NCBI GenBank assembly: GCA_038319625.1
Contig: JBBQDK010000001.1
Location: 1 to 62,686, forward strand
From: JBBQDK01 sp038319625
GTDB taxonomy: Bacteria; Pseudomonadota; Gammaproteobacteria; JBBQDK01
DNA length: 62,686 bases
Direction: 5' to 3'
Shown here: piece by piece, positions 1 through 8,862 of the stretch
Layout of the letters: every line of letters begins with the position of its first letter
Position numbering within the stretch: the stretch's first letter is position 1
The notes under the pieces: model-generated
What the model was told of the DNA's origin: nothing
The model's database searches: none
What the model saw: the letters and a program-made list of their open reading frames with translations, nothing else
Made by a program: the position numbers and the translations under genes

Positions 1-118
1 ATTCTACAATGACTAGGTTCTTTCTAATAAATGTATTACTGATGATCCAAGATGATAGTGGCGATAGAAGATATCTTCACAACACTGACGCCGACAGTGA
101 CGATAGACTCGCGGCAGG
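1..118. other. Intergenic edge sequence downstream of smg
   Basis: AT-richer sequence between the window edge and the smg stop codon. I see no convincing coding region, terminator or RNA gene here. In related genomes topA often follows smg, but nothing of it is visible. Confidence 0.5.
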
Positions 119-598
119 CTAATGCAGACTCCCAGTGACACCTTCGAAGACCAGGTCTTCCATGGACGCGTAGGCCGCCTCCTGGCCGGGCAGATTGAAC
201 AACACCATTAAAATGATCCATTTGAGTTGTTCAAGGTCAATCTCTTCGGTATCCAGAGCCATGACCCGATCGATGACCAACTCGCGGTTGGTAGCATCGA
301 GGATACCGCACTGCTCCAGAAACAACACGAAGCCACGGCATTCCACATCGAGCTTTTCGACTTCCATCGGCGTGTACAGGCGCAGGGAGTTCGGGGCCGC
401 CTGAGTGCTGCCGATGACGGATTGATGGCGCTCCGTGAGCCCTTCGAGCCAGGTGAAGGCCTTGTTGATCTCACTCCTGGGAAATCCCGCTTCCAACAAC
501 TCAACCTTCAACGATTCCGGATCGGGCTCCCGCTCGACATCTTTATCCATATAGTTTTCAAATAGATACATTAACACGTCGAGTACATTTTCTTTCAT
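119..598 (-). CDS. smg: Smg family protein (DUF494)
   Basis: A 159-residue protein of the Smg/DUF494 family, an acidic, mostly helical protein of unknown biochemical role that is conserved next to dprA in gammaproteobacteria. I chose the ATG at 598 (protein begins MKENVLDVLMYLFENYM) because that is where family members start and the length fits the usual ~157 residues; the frame is open 18 codons further upstream. Only a few bases separate it from the dprA stop codon, so it is the last gene of a LysM-dprA-smg operon. Family assignment is firm; function is unknown. Confidence 0.92.
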   Translation of the reverse strand: MKENVLDVLMYLFENYMDKDVEREPDPESLKVELLEAGFPRSEINKAFTWLEGLTERHQSVIGSTQAAPNSLRLYTPMEVEKLDVECRGFVLFLEQCGILDATNRELVIDRVMALDTEEIDLEQLKWIILMVLFNLPGQEAAYASMEDLVFEGVTGSLH

Positions 599-605
599 CA
601 TGGCC

Positions 606-1727
606 TCACTTTTCGGCACGCGCATAGCGCCCACCCACCGCAGCAACGACATAACCCTGCAGCTCCATAATAAGGAGCATGGAGGAAACCGCTTCCGGCG
701 TCAATCCGCTCCGTTCGACCAATTGGTCGATCGAAAGAGGTACAAAATCCATACAATCAAGCAGTTTTCGGTATTCCGGGTCCTCGTGCGGGGACGCCAA
801 CGGGCGAGATTCCGACACGAGAGGGGCGTTAGCTTCCGCATTGAAACCGGCCAGCGCGCCCAACTCCTCGATGATGTCGGTCGCGGTTTCTACCAGCTTG
901 GCGCCTTGTCTGATCAAGGCGTGACAGCCGCGTGCCAGTGGATTGTGTATCGACCCGGGTATGGCGAACACCTCGCGCCCCTGCTCCACGGCGTGCCGCG
1001 CGGTAATCAGCGAGCCGGAGCGCAACGCAGCCTCCACCACCAGGGTTCCCAGACTGAGCGCACTAATGAGCCGATTGCGGCGCGGGAAATTTTCCGGCAG
1101 CGGCGGGGTACCTGGTGGAAATTCGCTGACCAAAGCACCGTGCGCCACGATGGTGTGGGCCAAGTCTCTGTGGCTGGCAGGATACACGCGGTCCAGCCCG
1201 GTACCCGCCACCGCAATCGTCAGTCCCTGTGCCGCCAGCGCACCGCGATGGCAGGCGGCATCGATGCCCAGCGCCAGACCGCTGGTGATGGTCAGGCCGA
1301 CATGCGCCAGGTGCGCGGCGAAATCATGCGCTGTCTGCGCCCCACCCGGTGTGGGATTGCGGCTGCCAACCATGGCGAGCTGCGGCGTTGCCAGCACGGT
1401 CGGCGCACCGCGCACAAAAAGCACTGGCGGGGCATCGGTGATTTCCCGCAGCAACGGTGGATAGCGGGGGTCATGCAGGGTCAGCGCATGATTCTCGGGG
1501 TGCCTGAGCCAGTCGAGATCGCGTTCCAGTTCCGGCCATTGCCCGGCAGTCAGATATTCAAGCGCGGCCGCCTCCAGGCCCAAGGCCGCGAGCTCGACAC
1601 GGCCGGCGCCGCGCACGGCCTGCGGATCGGGAAAATGCTGCAGGAGTTCGGCAAAGCGGCGCGGGCCCACGCCCGGCGTATGCAGCAGGATCAACCAATC
1701 TGAAAGAGTGTCTGCGATTACGTCCAT
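606..1727 (-). CDS. dprA: DNA-processing protein DprA
   Basis: A 373-residue DprA, the recombination mediator that binds incoming single-stranded DNA during natural transformation and loads RecA in the cytoplasm. An N-terminal helix-hairpin-helix region (HTPGVGPRRF, residues 16-25) precedes the Rossmann-like core with GSRNPTPGG (121-129) and SGLALGIDA (149-157). Further conserved segments are RRNRLIS and GSLITARHAVEQGREVFAIPG. A C-terminal winged-helix DML1-like domain (LSIDQLVERSGLT) closes the protein. It lies between the LysM gene and smg, the usual order. A hairpin-forming repeat fills its 5' spacer, and a related repeat sits upstream of comM, another competence gene. Confidence 0.97.
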   Translation of the reverse strand: MDVIADTLSDWLILLHTPGVGPRRFAELLQHFPDPQAVRGAGRVELAALGLEAAALEYLTAGQWPELERDLDWLRHPENHALTLHDPRYPPLLREITDAPPVLFVRGAPTVLATPQLAMVGSRNPTPGGAQTAHDFAAHLAHVGLTITSGLALGIDAACHRGALAAQGLTIAVAGTGLDRVYPASHRDLAHTIVAHGALVSEFPPGTPPLPENFPRRNRLISALSLGTLVVEAALRSGSLITARHAVEQGREVFAIPGSIHNPLARGCHALIRQGAKLVETATDIIEELGALAGFNAEANAPLVSESRPLASPHEDPEYRKLLDCMDFVPLSIDQLVERSGLTPEAVSSMLLIMELQGYVVAAVGGRYARAEK

Positions 1728-1740
1728 GTTTCTGCCACGG

Positions 1741-1818
1741 TAACGAGTGACGGGTAGCGAGGAATCCTTTCAGCGGGAGTAACGTCCTGTTACTCGCCAC
1801 TCGCTACCCGCTACTGAA
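1741..1818. repeat. REP-like inverted-repeat element upstream of dprA
   Basis: The spacer between the LysM gene and dprA contains a perfect 11-bp inverted repeat, CGGGTAGCGAG at 1751-1761 against CTCGCTACCCG at 1800-1810. Inside it is a second stem, AGTAAC at 1778-1783 against GTTACT at 1789-1794. The minus strand reads TTCAGTAGCGGG followed by TAGCGAGTGGCGAGTAA, closely matching the element at 28906-28964. It looks like a dispersed intergenic hairpin; a role in transcript processing or attenuation is possible but not shown. Confidence 0.7.
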
Positions 1819-1821
1819 ATT

Positions 1822-2901
1822 TCAGGGACTGTCCACCTTGTCCAGGACATGAATGGCGCGAGTAGCGTTCATGACCAGGGCATAGCTGACACGATCGAAG
1901 GTACGAAACACCATTAGAATGCCGGCACGCTCATCGGGCAGCTTCACAGTGCCGTGGTCGCTGCTGACTGTATCGGTGACGGTGGCGCCTACCTGGGAGA
2001 TGGCCAGCACATGGCCAACCTCCATCCCGTCGCGCGCGCCGCGATTCAATACCACGACCTGATGCTGACCGATCTGGCTGACGCCATCGACCACGGCAAT
2101 GATGTGACCGTGCATGGAAGCCGGTGCGTGCGGCAGGAAATTACGCTGTATTTCATCGGTGTCGACCGGGAACAACCGATCGCCGATCTTCGCCTCGCGG
2201 GTAGTGCGCACCAGCTTCAAGGTGGACGGATCGCCAAAACGCTGCAGATTGGCATCGCCTATATACAACGCCTCGACGCCCAAGTCCTCGTGTGTGACCG
2301 GATCGCGATAGACCTGGCCCGGACGATAGACACTATAACGCGTGGTTGCGGCAGACGGCAGACGGCGGACATAAATGCGGTCGCCGGCGCCTGTGATCAG
2401 GTGCTCATCGGCGCTCTCCACAATATACGGCGCAGTGTCGAGTTGCTGCTGGGTAACCACGCGCGAATGATTGAGAAACTGTTGTATAGCATCGATGGGG
2501 ATGGTCGGGATGGCTGCGTCGAGCGGTGTGCTGCGCACCCGCGGGCTGAGTTTCTCAGTACCACCACGACGCAGGCGCAATTGCGGGCGACCGTCGACGT
2601 AAACCAGACTGATCACATCGCCGGGATAGATCAGGTGCGGGTTCGCAATCTGCGGATTGGCATACCACACTTCCGGCCACAGCCAGGGCTTACTGAGAAA
2701 ACGCGCCGAGATGTCCCAGAGCGTATCGCCCTTGACCACCGTGTATTCATCCGGATGTGAAGGATTGAGTGAGACACTGCTGCTGGAACTGGCAGTTTGG
2801 GCCTCGGCCAGCACGCTGCCTGCAGCGATCGATCCGGTGACAAGCAGTGCTGAAAGCAGCAAGGGCAACATTCCTGACGGTTTGGCAGTCATCGTAGACA
2901 T
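1822..2901 (-). CDS. LysM peptidoglycan-binding domain protein
   Basis: An exported 359-residue protein with a signal peptide (hydrophobic stretch at residues 11-31, cleavage near VLAEA), a serine-rich linker and one LysM domain at about 52-100 (YTVVKGDTLWDISARFL ... YPGDVISL). A long C-terminal region of about 260 residues is conserved in gammaproteobacterial LysM proteins next to dprA. It should bind peptidoglycan in the periplasm; no catalytic domain is seen. An AAGGG sequence abuts the first ATG and is better spaced for the ATG three codons later (2892), so translation may start there. It is the first gene of the operon with dprA and smg, divergent from def. Confidence 0.9.
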   Translation of the reverse strand: MSTMTAKPSGMLPLLLSALLVTGSIAAGSVLAEAQTASSSSSVSLNPSHPDEYTVVKGDTLWDISARFLSKPWLWPEVWYANPQIANPHLIYPGDVISLVYVDGRPQLRLRRGGTEKLSPRVRSTPLDAAIPTIPIDAIQQFLNHSRVVTQQQLDTAPYIVESADEHLITGAGDRIYVRRLPSAATTRYSVYRPGQVYRDPVTHEDLGVEALYIGDANLQRFGDPSTLKLVRTTREAKIGDRLFPVDTDEIQRNFLPHAPASMHGHIIAVVDGVSQIGQHQVVVLNRGARDGMEVGHVLAISQVGATVTDTVSSDHGTVKLPDERAGILMVFRTFDRVSYALVMNATRAIHVLDKVDSP

Positions 2902-3041
2902 CCCTTATGTTTGGAGATTGCGCGGAGTTTATCCGAAAAACACCGGAGTACAAAGGGTAGCGTGTCCGGGGTGGCATCCAGTATCATCTTAAGTACGCAA
3001 GATTAGTACCCCGACGCCGGGGATTCTATGACGGACTTCAC

Positions 3042-3581
3042 ATGGCCATCCTTAATATCCTGCATTTTCCCGACCCGCGCCTGCGCAACAAAGCCGAACC
3101 CGTGGCGCAAGTGGATGATGCACTGCGCGCACTGGTCGACGACATGTTCGAGACCATGTATGCCGCCCCCGGCATCGGCCTGGCCGCCACACAGGTGAAT
3201 ATCGCCCGGCGCCTAGTGGTCATCGACGTGACCGGGGAAAGAACCCAGCCGCTGTGCTTCATCAATCCCGAGATCATCGGCCGGGACGGCGAAGAGGAAA
3301 TGGAGGAAGGCTGCCTGTCAGTACCCGGTTATTACGACGTGGTGCGCCGCGCCGAGCGCGTCAAGGTAAGGGCCCTGGACCGCAACGGCCACCCCTTCGA
3401 AATCGACACCGACGGTCTGCTCGCGGTTTGTATCCAGCACGAGGTCGACCACCTTGACGGCAAGCTGTTCGTCGATTACCTGTCCGAGCTGAAACGCCAG
3501 CGGCTGCGCAAGAAGATCGAAAAACATACCGAAGCGGAGGCACCGACCACCGCCTCGACGCCTCACCACACGGTCATCTGA
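3042..3581 (+). CDS. def: Peptide deformylase
   Basis: A 179-residue peptide deformylase, which removes the N-terminal formyl group from nascent proteins. All three motifs are intact: GIGLAATQ (44-51), EGCLSVPG with metal ligand Cys91, and QHEVDHLDG with ligands His133 and His137 and catalytic Glu134. It opens the def-fmt-rsmB translation cluster and diverges from the LysM gene; the ~140 bp between them should carry both promoters. The 229 bp between def and fmt contain nothing I recognise. Confidence 0.98.
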   Translation: MAILNILHFPDPRLRNKAEPVAQVDDALRALVDDMFETMYAAPGIGLAATQVNIARRLVVIDVTGERTQPLCFINPEIIGRDGEEEMEEGCLSVPGYYDVVRRAERVKVRALDRNGHPFEIDTDGLLAVCIQHEVDHLDGKLFVDYLSELKRQRLRKKIEKHTEAEAPTTASTPHHTVI

Positions 3582-3810
3582 ACCCATTCGATACGGCCGG
3601 GGTCTGTATCGGCGGTGCCGGGTGGGGCACGGACTCCGCCAGTCCACAAACACACCGAATTTCACAGCGACATGGCACTTTGCAGGGGCTGACCATGGAC
3701 CCGCCTGTTGTGAGCGTTGGCCATGACGTTCATTCGCGTTCATTTGCGACTAACATAGTCAACCCGATGCCCAGCACCCGACAGCCAGACCATCACCACG
3801 GACCCTTACG

Positions 3811-4746
3811 ATGAAGATCGTTTATGCCGGCACGCCGGATTTCGCCGTCCCGGCGCTCGAGGCCCTGATCGCGTCGACTCACACCGTGATCGCAGTTTAC
3901 ACCCAGCCGGATCGTCCGGCGGGGCGGGGCCGCAAGCTGCAGGCCAGTCCGGTGAAGCAATCTGCGCTGACGCACGGTATCCCCGTCTACCAGCCTGACA
4001 GCCTCAAGACGCCCGAGAGCCAACAGCAACTGGTGGGACTGCGACCCGAGCTGATAGTGGTGGCGGCCTACGGTCTGTTATTGCCGGGAGCGGTACTGAC
4101 ACTGCCGCGCCACGGCTGCCTCAACATCCATGCCTCGCTGCTGCCGCGCTGGCGCGGTGCCGCGCCCATTCAGCGCGCACTGCTCGCCGGCGATCGCGAG
4201 ACCGGCATCACTATCATGCAGATGAATGTCGGTCTCGACACCGGCGCGATGCTTCTGAAGCGGACCTGCCCCATCGATGCCGACGACAACGCCCAAACCC
4301 TGCATGACAGGCTCGCGCCGCTTGGTGCGCAGGCCTTGCTGGAAACACTGGAACAGCTGGAAGCTGGCAAATTACGTGTCGAACCGCAGGACGATACACA
4401 GGCCTGCTACGCCAAAAAACTGCTCAAAAACGAAGCCCTGCTCGACTGGCAGGCCGATGCCGAACTCCTGCAGCGGCAGGTACGCGCCTTCAACCCCTGG
4501 CCGGTGGCGCAGACTCTTTATAAAGAGGCAGCACTGCGCATCTTCGCCGCACAGGCATTGCCCGATGCCGACCCTGCCGCCCCGGGGCTGGTGCTGCGGG
4601 CGCAGCGCGAGGGTATCGATGTGGCTGCCGGCAAAGGCGTGTTGCGCATCACGCAACTGCAATTGCCCGGTGGGCGCGTCATGAGCGCCGCTGACTTTAT
4701 TCATGCGCACGCCCTGACAGGCGAGCGCCTCGGCGGTTCCTCATAA
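3811..4746 (+). CDS. fmt: Methionyl-tRNA formyltransferase
   Basis: A 311-residue enzyme that formylates initiator Met-tRNA with 10-formyltetrahydrofolate. The N-terminal formyltransferase domain carries the catalytic triad Asn105, His107 (CLNIHASLLPRWRGAAPIQ) and Asp143 (GLDTGAM). The C-terminal OB-like tRNA-binding domain follows from about residue 207. It complements Def, which later removes the formyl group. Its TAA stop overlaps the proposed ATA initiation codon of rsmB (ATAA at 4743-4746), suggesting translational coupling. Confidence 0.98.
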   Translation: MKIVYAGTPDFAVPALEALIASTHTVIAVYTQPDRPAGRGRKLQASPVKQSALTHGIPVYQPDSLKTPESQQQLVGLRPELIVVAAYGLLLPGAVLTLPRHGCLNIHASLLPRWRGAAPIQRALLAGDRETGITIMQMNVGLDTGAMLLKRTCPIDADDNAQTLHDRLAPLGAQALLETLEQLEAGKLRVEPQDDTQACYAKKLLKNEALLDWQADAELLQRQVRAFNPWPVAQTLYKEAALRIFAAQALPDADPAAPGLVLRAQREGIDVAAGKGVLRITQLQLPGGRVMSAADFIHAHALTGERLGGSS

Positions 4747-6035
4747 ACGCCCGCAGCACCGCTGCCGGCATTCTCTGCGCCGTCACCGGTGATGGCCAAT
4801 CACTCAGTGCGGCACTGCCCGGACCACTCGCCGCGTTGCCGCACAGCGAGCGCGCACTCACACAGGAATTGAGTTACGGCGTCCTGCGCTATTACCCGCG
4901 CCTCGCCTATCTGGCCACACGCCTGCTGAACAAACCGCTCAAGCGCAAAGACCTGGATGTGCAGCAGCTGATTCTGATCGGCCTCTACCAGCTTATCTAC
5001 CTCAAGGTCCCGGCGCATGCCGCCGTGGCTGAAACCGTGGCTGCGACACGCCTGCTCGGCAAGGACTGGGCGGCGGGACTGGTGAACGCATTGCTGCGCG
5101 GTTTTCAGCGCGGCGCGGCGCAACTGCTGGCAATGGCAGATGCCGATCCCGTAGCGCGCTATGCCCATCCACATTGGTGGCTGACACAACTGCAAGACGA
5201 TTGGCCGGCACACTGGCAAGACATCCTCGATGCCAACAATCAACGTCCGCCCATGACCCTGCGCGTCAATGTCCGACGCGGCAGTCGCGACGATTATGCG
5301 GCACTGTTGCAAGCAACCGGCAGCTTCGCGCACCCGACGCCACTGGCGCCGCAGGCACTGACCCTGGAAAAGCCGGTAGATGTGGCACAACTGCCAGGCT
5401 TTGGAGACGGCGTGGTTTCGGTGCAGGATACCGCGGCGCAACTCGCGGCACCCTTGCTGGATCTCGCCCCCGGTCAACGCGTATTGGATGCCTGTTCCGC
5501 ACCGGGCGGCAAGACCGCGCATCTACTGGAAAGTGAACCGCTCCTGAAGGTGCAGGCACTGGACAGCGATGCGCACCGCCTGACCCGTGTGGCAGACACT
5601 CTGGATCGGCTGCAGCTTGCGGCCGAGTTGTGCCACGGCGATGCCGCCAACCCGCAGGACTGGTGGGACGGCAAGCCCTTCGATCGCATCCTGCTCGATG
5701 CACCGTGTTCGGGCAGCGGCGTGATCCGCCGCCATCCCGATATCAAACTGCTGCGCACAGCACAGGACATTGTCACCCTGGCACAGCAGCAGCGCCGCCT
5801 GCTGGATGCCCTGTGGCCCTTGTTGGCGCAGGGCGGTATCCTGTTGTATGCCACCTGCTCGGTACTGATGGCTGAGAATCAGCATAACCTGGCACGGTTT
5901 CTCGTGACCCATGCCGATGCACGCGAACAACCGATCGAGACGGACTGGGGTCATGCACAAACGCCGGGGCGACAATTGCTCCCCGGAGAACATGGCAGTG
6001 ATGGCTTTTACTATGCACGCCTTTTGAAGTATTGA
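4743..6035 (+). CDS. rsmB: 16S rRNA (cytosine-967-C5)-methyltransferase RsmB
   Basis: RsmB methylates C967 of 16S rRNA using S-adenosylmethionine. A NusB-like N-terminal domain is followed by the Rossmann methyltransferase with SAM motif DACSAPGGKTAHL and the two catalytic cysteines in LDAPCSGSG and YATCS. The first conventional start (TTG at 4836) would cut off about 31 conserved residues of the NusB-like domain. Reading on upstream gives NARSTAAGILCAVTGDGQSL, a normal RsmB N-terminus, beginning at an ATA codon (4743) that overlaps the fmt stop. From there the protein is 430 residues, the usual family length. No ATG, GTG or TTG exists between 4695 and 4836 in this frame. Confidence 0.93.
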   Translation: MNARSTAAGILCAVTGDGQSLSAALPGPLAALPHSERALTQELSYGVLRYYPRLAYLATRLLNKPLKRKDLDVQQLILIGLYQLIYLKVPAHAAVAETVAATRLLGKDWAAGLVNALLRGFQRGAAQLLAMADADPVARYAHPHWWLTQLQDDWPAHWQDILDANNQRPPMTLRVNVRRGSRDDYAALLQATGSFAHPTPLAPQALTLEKPVDVAQLPGFGDGVVSVQDTAAQLAAPLLDLAPGQRVLDACSAPGGKTAHLLESEPLLKVQALDSDAHRLTRVADTLDRLQLAAELCHGDAANPQDWWDGKPFDRILLDAPCSGSGVIRRHPDIKLLRTAQDIVTLAQQQRRLLDALWPLLAQGGILLYATCSVLMAENQHNLARFLVTHADAREQPIETDWGHAQTPGRQLLPGEHGSDGFYYARLLKY

Positions 6036-6643
6036 CGGATACCGCACCGGTGGCGAGAACCCGCACACAACGACATACACCACAGATGCGACTGCTGACG
6101 CTGTGCTGCCTGCTGTTCTGCCTGAGTCTCCCGGCCCGCGCCGAGGATCCGGCGCCCGGCTTCCATGTGCGCGAGGCGCGCAGCTGGCTGGTCGATGACG
6201 TCTATCAGTTGCGGGCACGCATCGACTATGTCCTGAGCACGCAGGTCAGTGATGCGCTCAACAACGGCCTGCCGTTGGTGATCGAGTTGCAGGTGGAAGT
6301 GGTGCACGATTACTTCGGTGTCTGGGACCAGTCGGTTGCCACACTCACCCAGAAGTACCAGCTGCAATACCACGCCCTGTCGCGTCAATACCTGCTGCGC
6401 AACCTCAACAGCACCGCGCAACGCAGCTACCCGACCGAACAGGCTGCGCTCGATGCACTAGGCGACATCGACGCCCTGCCCATGCTGGACCGCCGCCTGC
6501 TCAGCAACGGCGTGCAATATGACGGCAAGCTGCGCGCCAGCCTCGATATTGAATCATTACCCACGCCATTGCGCCTGGTGGCCTATTTCGACTCGGACTG
6601 GCACCTTTCCAGCGAGTGGTACCGATGGTCAATACAGCAGTGA
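6032..6643 (+). CDS. DUF4390 domain-containing secreted protein
   Basis: A DUF4390 family protein, typically found between rsmB and ntrYX in gammaproteobacteria; its function is unknown. A signal peptide, MRLLTLCCLLFCLSLPARA, is followed by a mostly beta-structured mature domain. The frame has a TTG start overlapping the rsmB stop (TTGA at 6032), giving 203 residues. The ATG at 6086 starts exactly at the signal peptide and would give 185 residues; either is possible. The 3' end overlaps the start of ntrY, so the operon is tightly packed. The product is probably periplasmic or outer-membrane associated. Confidence 0.85.
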   Translation: MTDTAPVARTRTQRHTPQMRLLTLCCLLFCLSLPARAEDPAPGFHVREARSWLVDDVYQLRARIDYVLSTQVSDALNNGLPLVIELQVEVVHDYFGVWDQSVATLTQKYQLQYHALSRQYLLRNLNSTAQRSYPTEQAALDALGDIDALPMLDRRLLSNGVQYDGKLRASLDIESLPTPLRLVAYFDSDWHLSSEWYRWSIQQ

Positions 6644-8862
6644 AGCGCTTCCTCACTCGCGGACTACCCGTCATCGGTTTGTTCGCGCTGCTACTTACCG
6701 CGCTACACCTGCTCAGCAAGTCCACCACCAATACCGCTCACATCGGAGGCAGTTACTCCCTGTTATTGGTGATCAACGGCATCGGCCTGATGATCCTGGC
6801 AGTGCTGATCCTCGCTCACCTGTTTCGCCTGATCGGCCAATACCGCCGCGGCATCGCCGGTTCGCGGCTGACCGTGCGACTGGTGATGATGTTCGTGCTG
6901 CTGGCCTTCGCGCCCATGGCGGTAGTGTATTACTACTCGTTGCAGTTTCTGCACCGTGGCATCGACAGCTGGTTCGACGTCAATGTCGAGCAGGCCCTGG
7001 ACGACGCCCTCGATCTGAGCCGCTCGTCGCTGGACCTGCGCATGCGCGAACTGCTACGCGACACGCAGCAGATGGCCAGCGAGCTGAGCGGTGTACGCGA
7101 CAGTCTGGCGGTGCTCAGCATCAACGACATGCGCATCAAGAGCGGCGCCACTGAAGTCGCCATGTTCGCGCAAAACGGTCACATCATCGCGGCCAGCAGC
7201 GTCGATCCCACCAAGATCGTGCCCGAACGCCCTACCACCGCCGCGCTCATACAACTGCGTCAGGGCCACACCTATGTCGGCATTGATCCGCCGCGTGACA
7301 ACGGCCTGTTCATCCGCGCCGTGGTGTGGATACCCGCCGGCACAGCGCAAAGCGATGTGCGTATTCTGCAGGCACTGTTTCCTCTGCCCGGGCGCCTCAG
7401 CGACCAGGCCAACAGTGTGCAGGCTGCCTTCGCGCGCTACCACGAACTGACCTACCTGCGAAAATCACTCAAGCTCAGCTTCACCCTGACCCTGACCCTG
7501 GTGCTGGCCGCCAGCCTGATGGCGGCGGTATGGGCGGCATTCTTTTCCGCGCGCCGTCTCGCCGAACCGATCCGCATCCTGGCGGAAGGCACGCGTGCCG
7601 TCGCCGAGGGCGATTACAGCCGTCGCCTGCCGCTCACCAGCCATGACGACATGGGTTTTCTGGTACGTTCCTTCAATGACATGACGCGGCGCATCGCACT
7701 GACCCGTGATCAGGCGACGCGCAGTCAACATCAAGTGGAGCGCCAGCGCACCTACCTGGAAGCCGTACTGGAACGCCTTTCCTCCGGCGTGATCACGCTC
7801 GACGCCGATTACAGCCTGCACACGGTCAACGCCGCAGCAACCCTGATTCTCGGTTTGGAACCCGGCGACTATGCCGGCAATCACTTGCCGGCGATGGTCA
7901 GGAGCTATCCGCATCTGGAACAGTTCTGCGGCGTGATCGGCGCGCACCTGGAGGCCGGACATCCGGAATGGCGCGAAGAGATCACCGTGTTCACCAGCGG
8001 CGGCCGTCAGGTGCTGATGCTGCGCGGCGCGCGCCTGCCGGCGGGCAGCGGCGACCAACCCGGTGGTTACGTGATCGTCTTCGATGACGTCACTGCATTG
8101 ATCCAGGCACAGCGCGATGCCGCATGGGGCGAGGTGGCGCGACGTCTCGCCCACGAGATAAAGAATCCGCTGACGCCCATCCAGCTATCCGCCGAGCGCC
8201 TGCGCCACAAATATCTCAAACTGATGAGCCCGAGCGAGGGTCAGGTGCTGGACAACGCCACGCACACCATCGTGCAGCAAGTCGAGGCCATGAAGACCAT
8301 GGTCAACGCCTTCAGCGAATACGCACGCGCCCCGCAGGTGCAGCAGCAATCGTTACAACTCAATCGCCTGATCAGTGAAGTGCTGGACCTGTATCGAGGC
8401 CATGAAGACTGGCTCGACCTGCATCTGCAGCTCGACCCGCAGGCGCCGCCGGTTGCCGCTGACCCCGGCCGCCTGCGTCAATTGCTGCACAATCTCATGA
8501 AAAACACCCTGGAAGCACTCAACAACGCGCCCGGGTCGAGGATCGATATCGTCACCCGGTACATCGACGATCCCAACCTGCTCTGCGTGGAGTTTTCCAT
8601 CAGCGATAACGGCCCCGGCTTTGCCGATTCCATCTTCGGTCAACTGTTCGAGCCCTATGTGACTACCAAGCCGCGTGGAACCGGGCTAGGATTAGCCATA
8701 GTGAAAAAGATCGTCGAAGAACACAATGGCATGATCGCGGCGGAGAACCTCGCTCAAGGCGGCGCGCGCGTCGTAATCCGCCTGCCCTTGCCCATAGCTG
8801 TAGATGCCACACCTGACCAAGTCGCGCAACCAGCGGCCGGCACGAGACCCGGATCAATATGA
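6625..8862 (+). CDS. ntrY: NtrY-type sensor histidine kinase
   Basis: A membrane sensor kinase of about 745 residues. Three N-terminal membrane helices are followed by a periplasmic sensing stretch, another helix near residues 290-310 (LVLAASLMAAVWAAFF) and a HAMP domain. A PAS domain, a HisKA domain with phospho-acceptor histidine in RRLAHEIKNPLTP, and a HATPase domain with DNGPGF and GTGLGLAIVKK complete it. I prefer the ATG at 6625 over the in-frame GTG at 6616; both overlap the DUF4390 gene. It should phosphorylate NtrX, encoded next with a 4-bp overlap. The NtrYX family has been linked to nitrogen and redox control; the signal here is unknown. Confidence 0.93.
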   Translation: MVNTAVKRFLTRGLPVIGLFALLLTALHLLSKSTTNTAHIGGSYSLLLVINGIGLMILAVLILAHLFRLIGQYRRGIAGSRLTVRLVMMFVLLAFAPMAVVYYYSLQFLHRGIDSWFDVNVEQALDDALDLSRSSLDLRMRELLRDTQQMASELSGVRDSLAVLSINDMRIKSGATEVAMFAQNGHIIAASSVDPTKIVPERPTTAALIQLRQGHTYVGIDPPRDNGLFIRAVVWIPAGTAQSDVRILQALFPLPGRLSDQANSVQAAFARYHELTYLRKSLKLSFTLTLTLVLAASLMAAVWAAFFSARRLAEPIRILAEGTRAVAEGDYSRRLPLTSHDDMGFLVRSFNDMTRRIALTRDQATRSQHQVERQRTYLEAVLERLSSGVITLDADYSLHTVNAAATLILGLEPGDYAGNHLPAMVRSYPHLEQFCGVIGAHLEAGHPEWREEITVFTSGGRQVLMLRGARLPAGSGDQPGGYVIVFDDVTALIQAQRDAAWGEVARRLAHEIKNPLTPIQLSAERLRHKYLKLMSPSEGQVLDNATHTIVQQVEAMKTMVNAFSEYARAPQVQQQSLQLNRLISEVLDLYRGHEDWLDLHLQLDPQAPPVAADPGRLRQLLHNLMKNTLEALNNAPGSRIDIVTRYIDDPNLLCVEFSISDNGPGFADSIFGQLFEPYVTTKPRGTGLGLAIVKKIVEEHNGMIAAENLAQGGARVVIRLPLPIAVDATPDQVAQPAAGTRPGSI

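Noticed and set aside
600..1703. Long plus-strand frame of 367 codons
   Set aside because: It is antisense to dprA, whose motifs and length are certain; no protein features in the plus frame.
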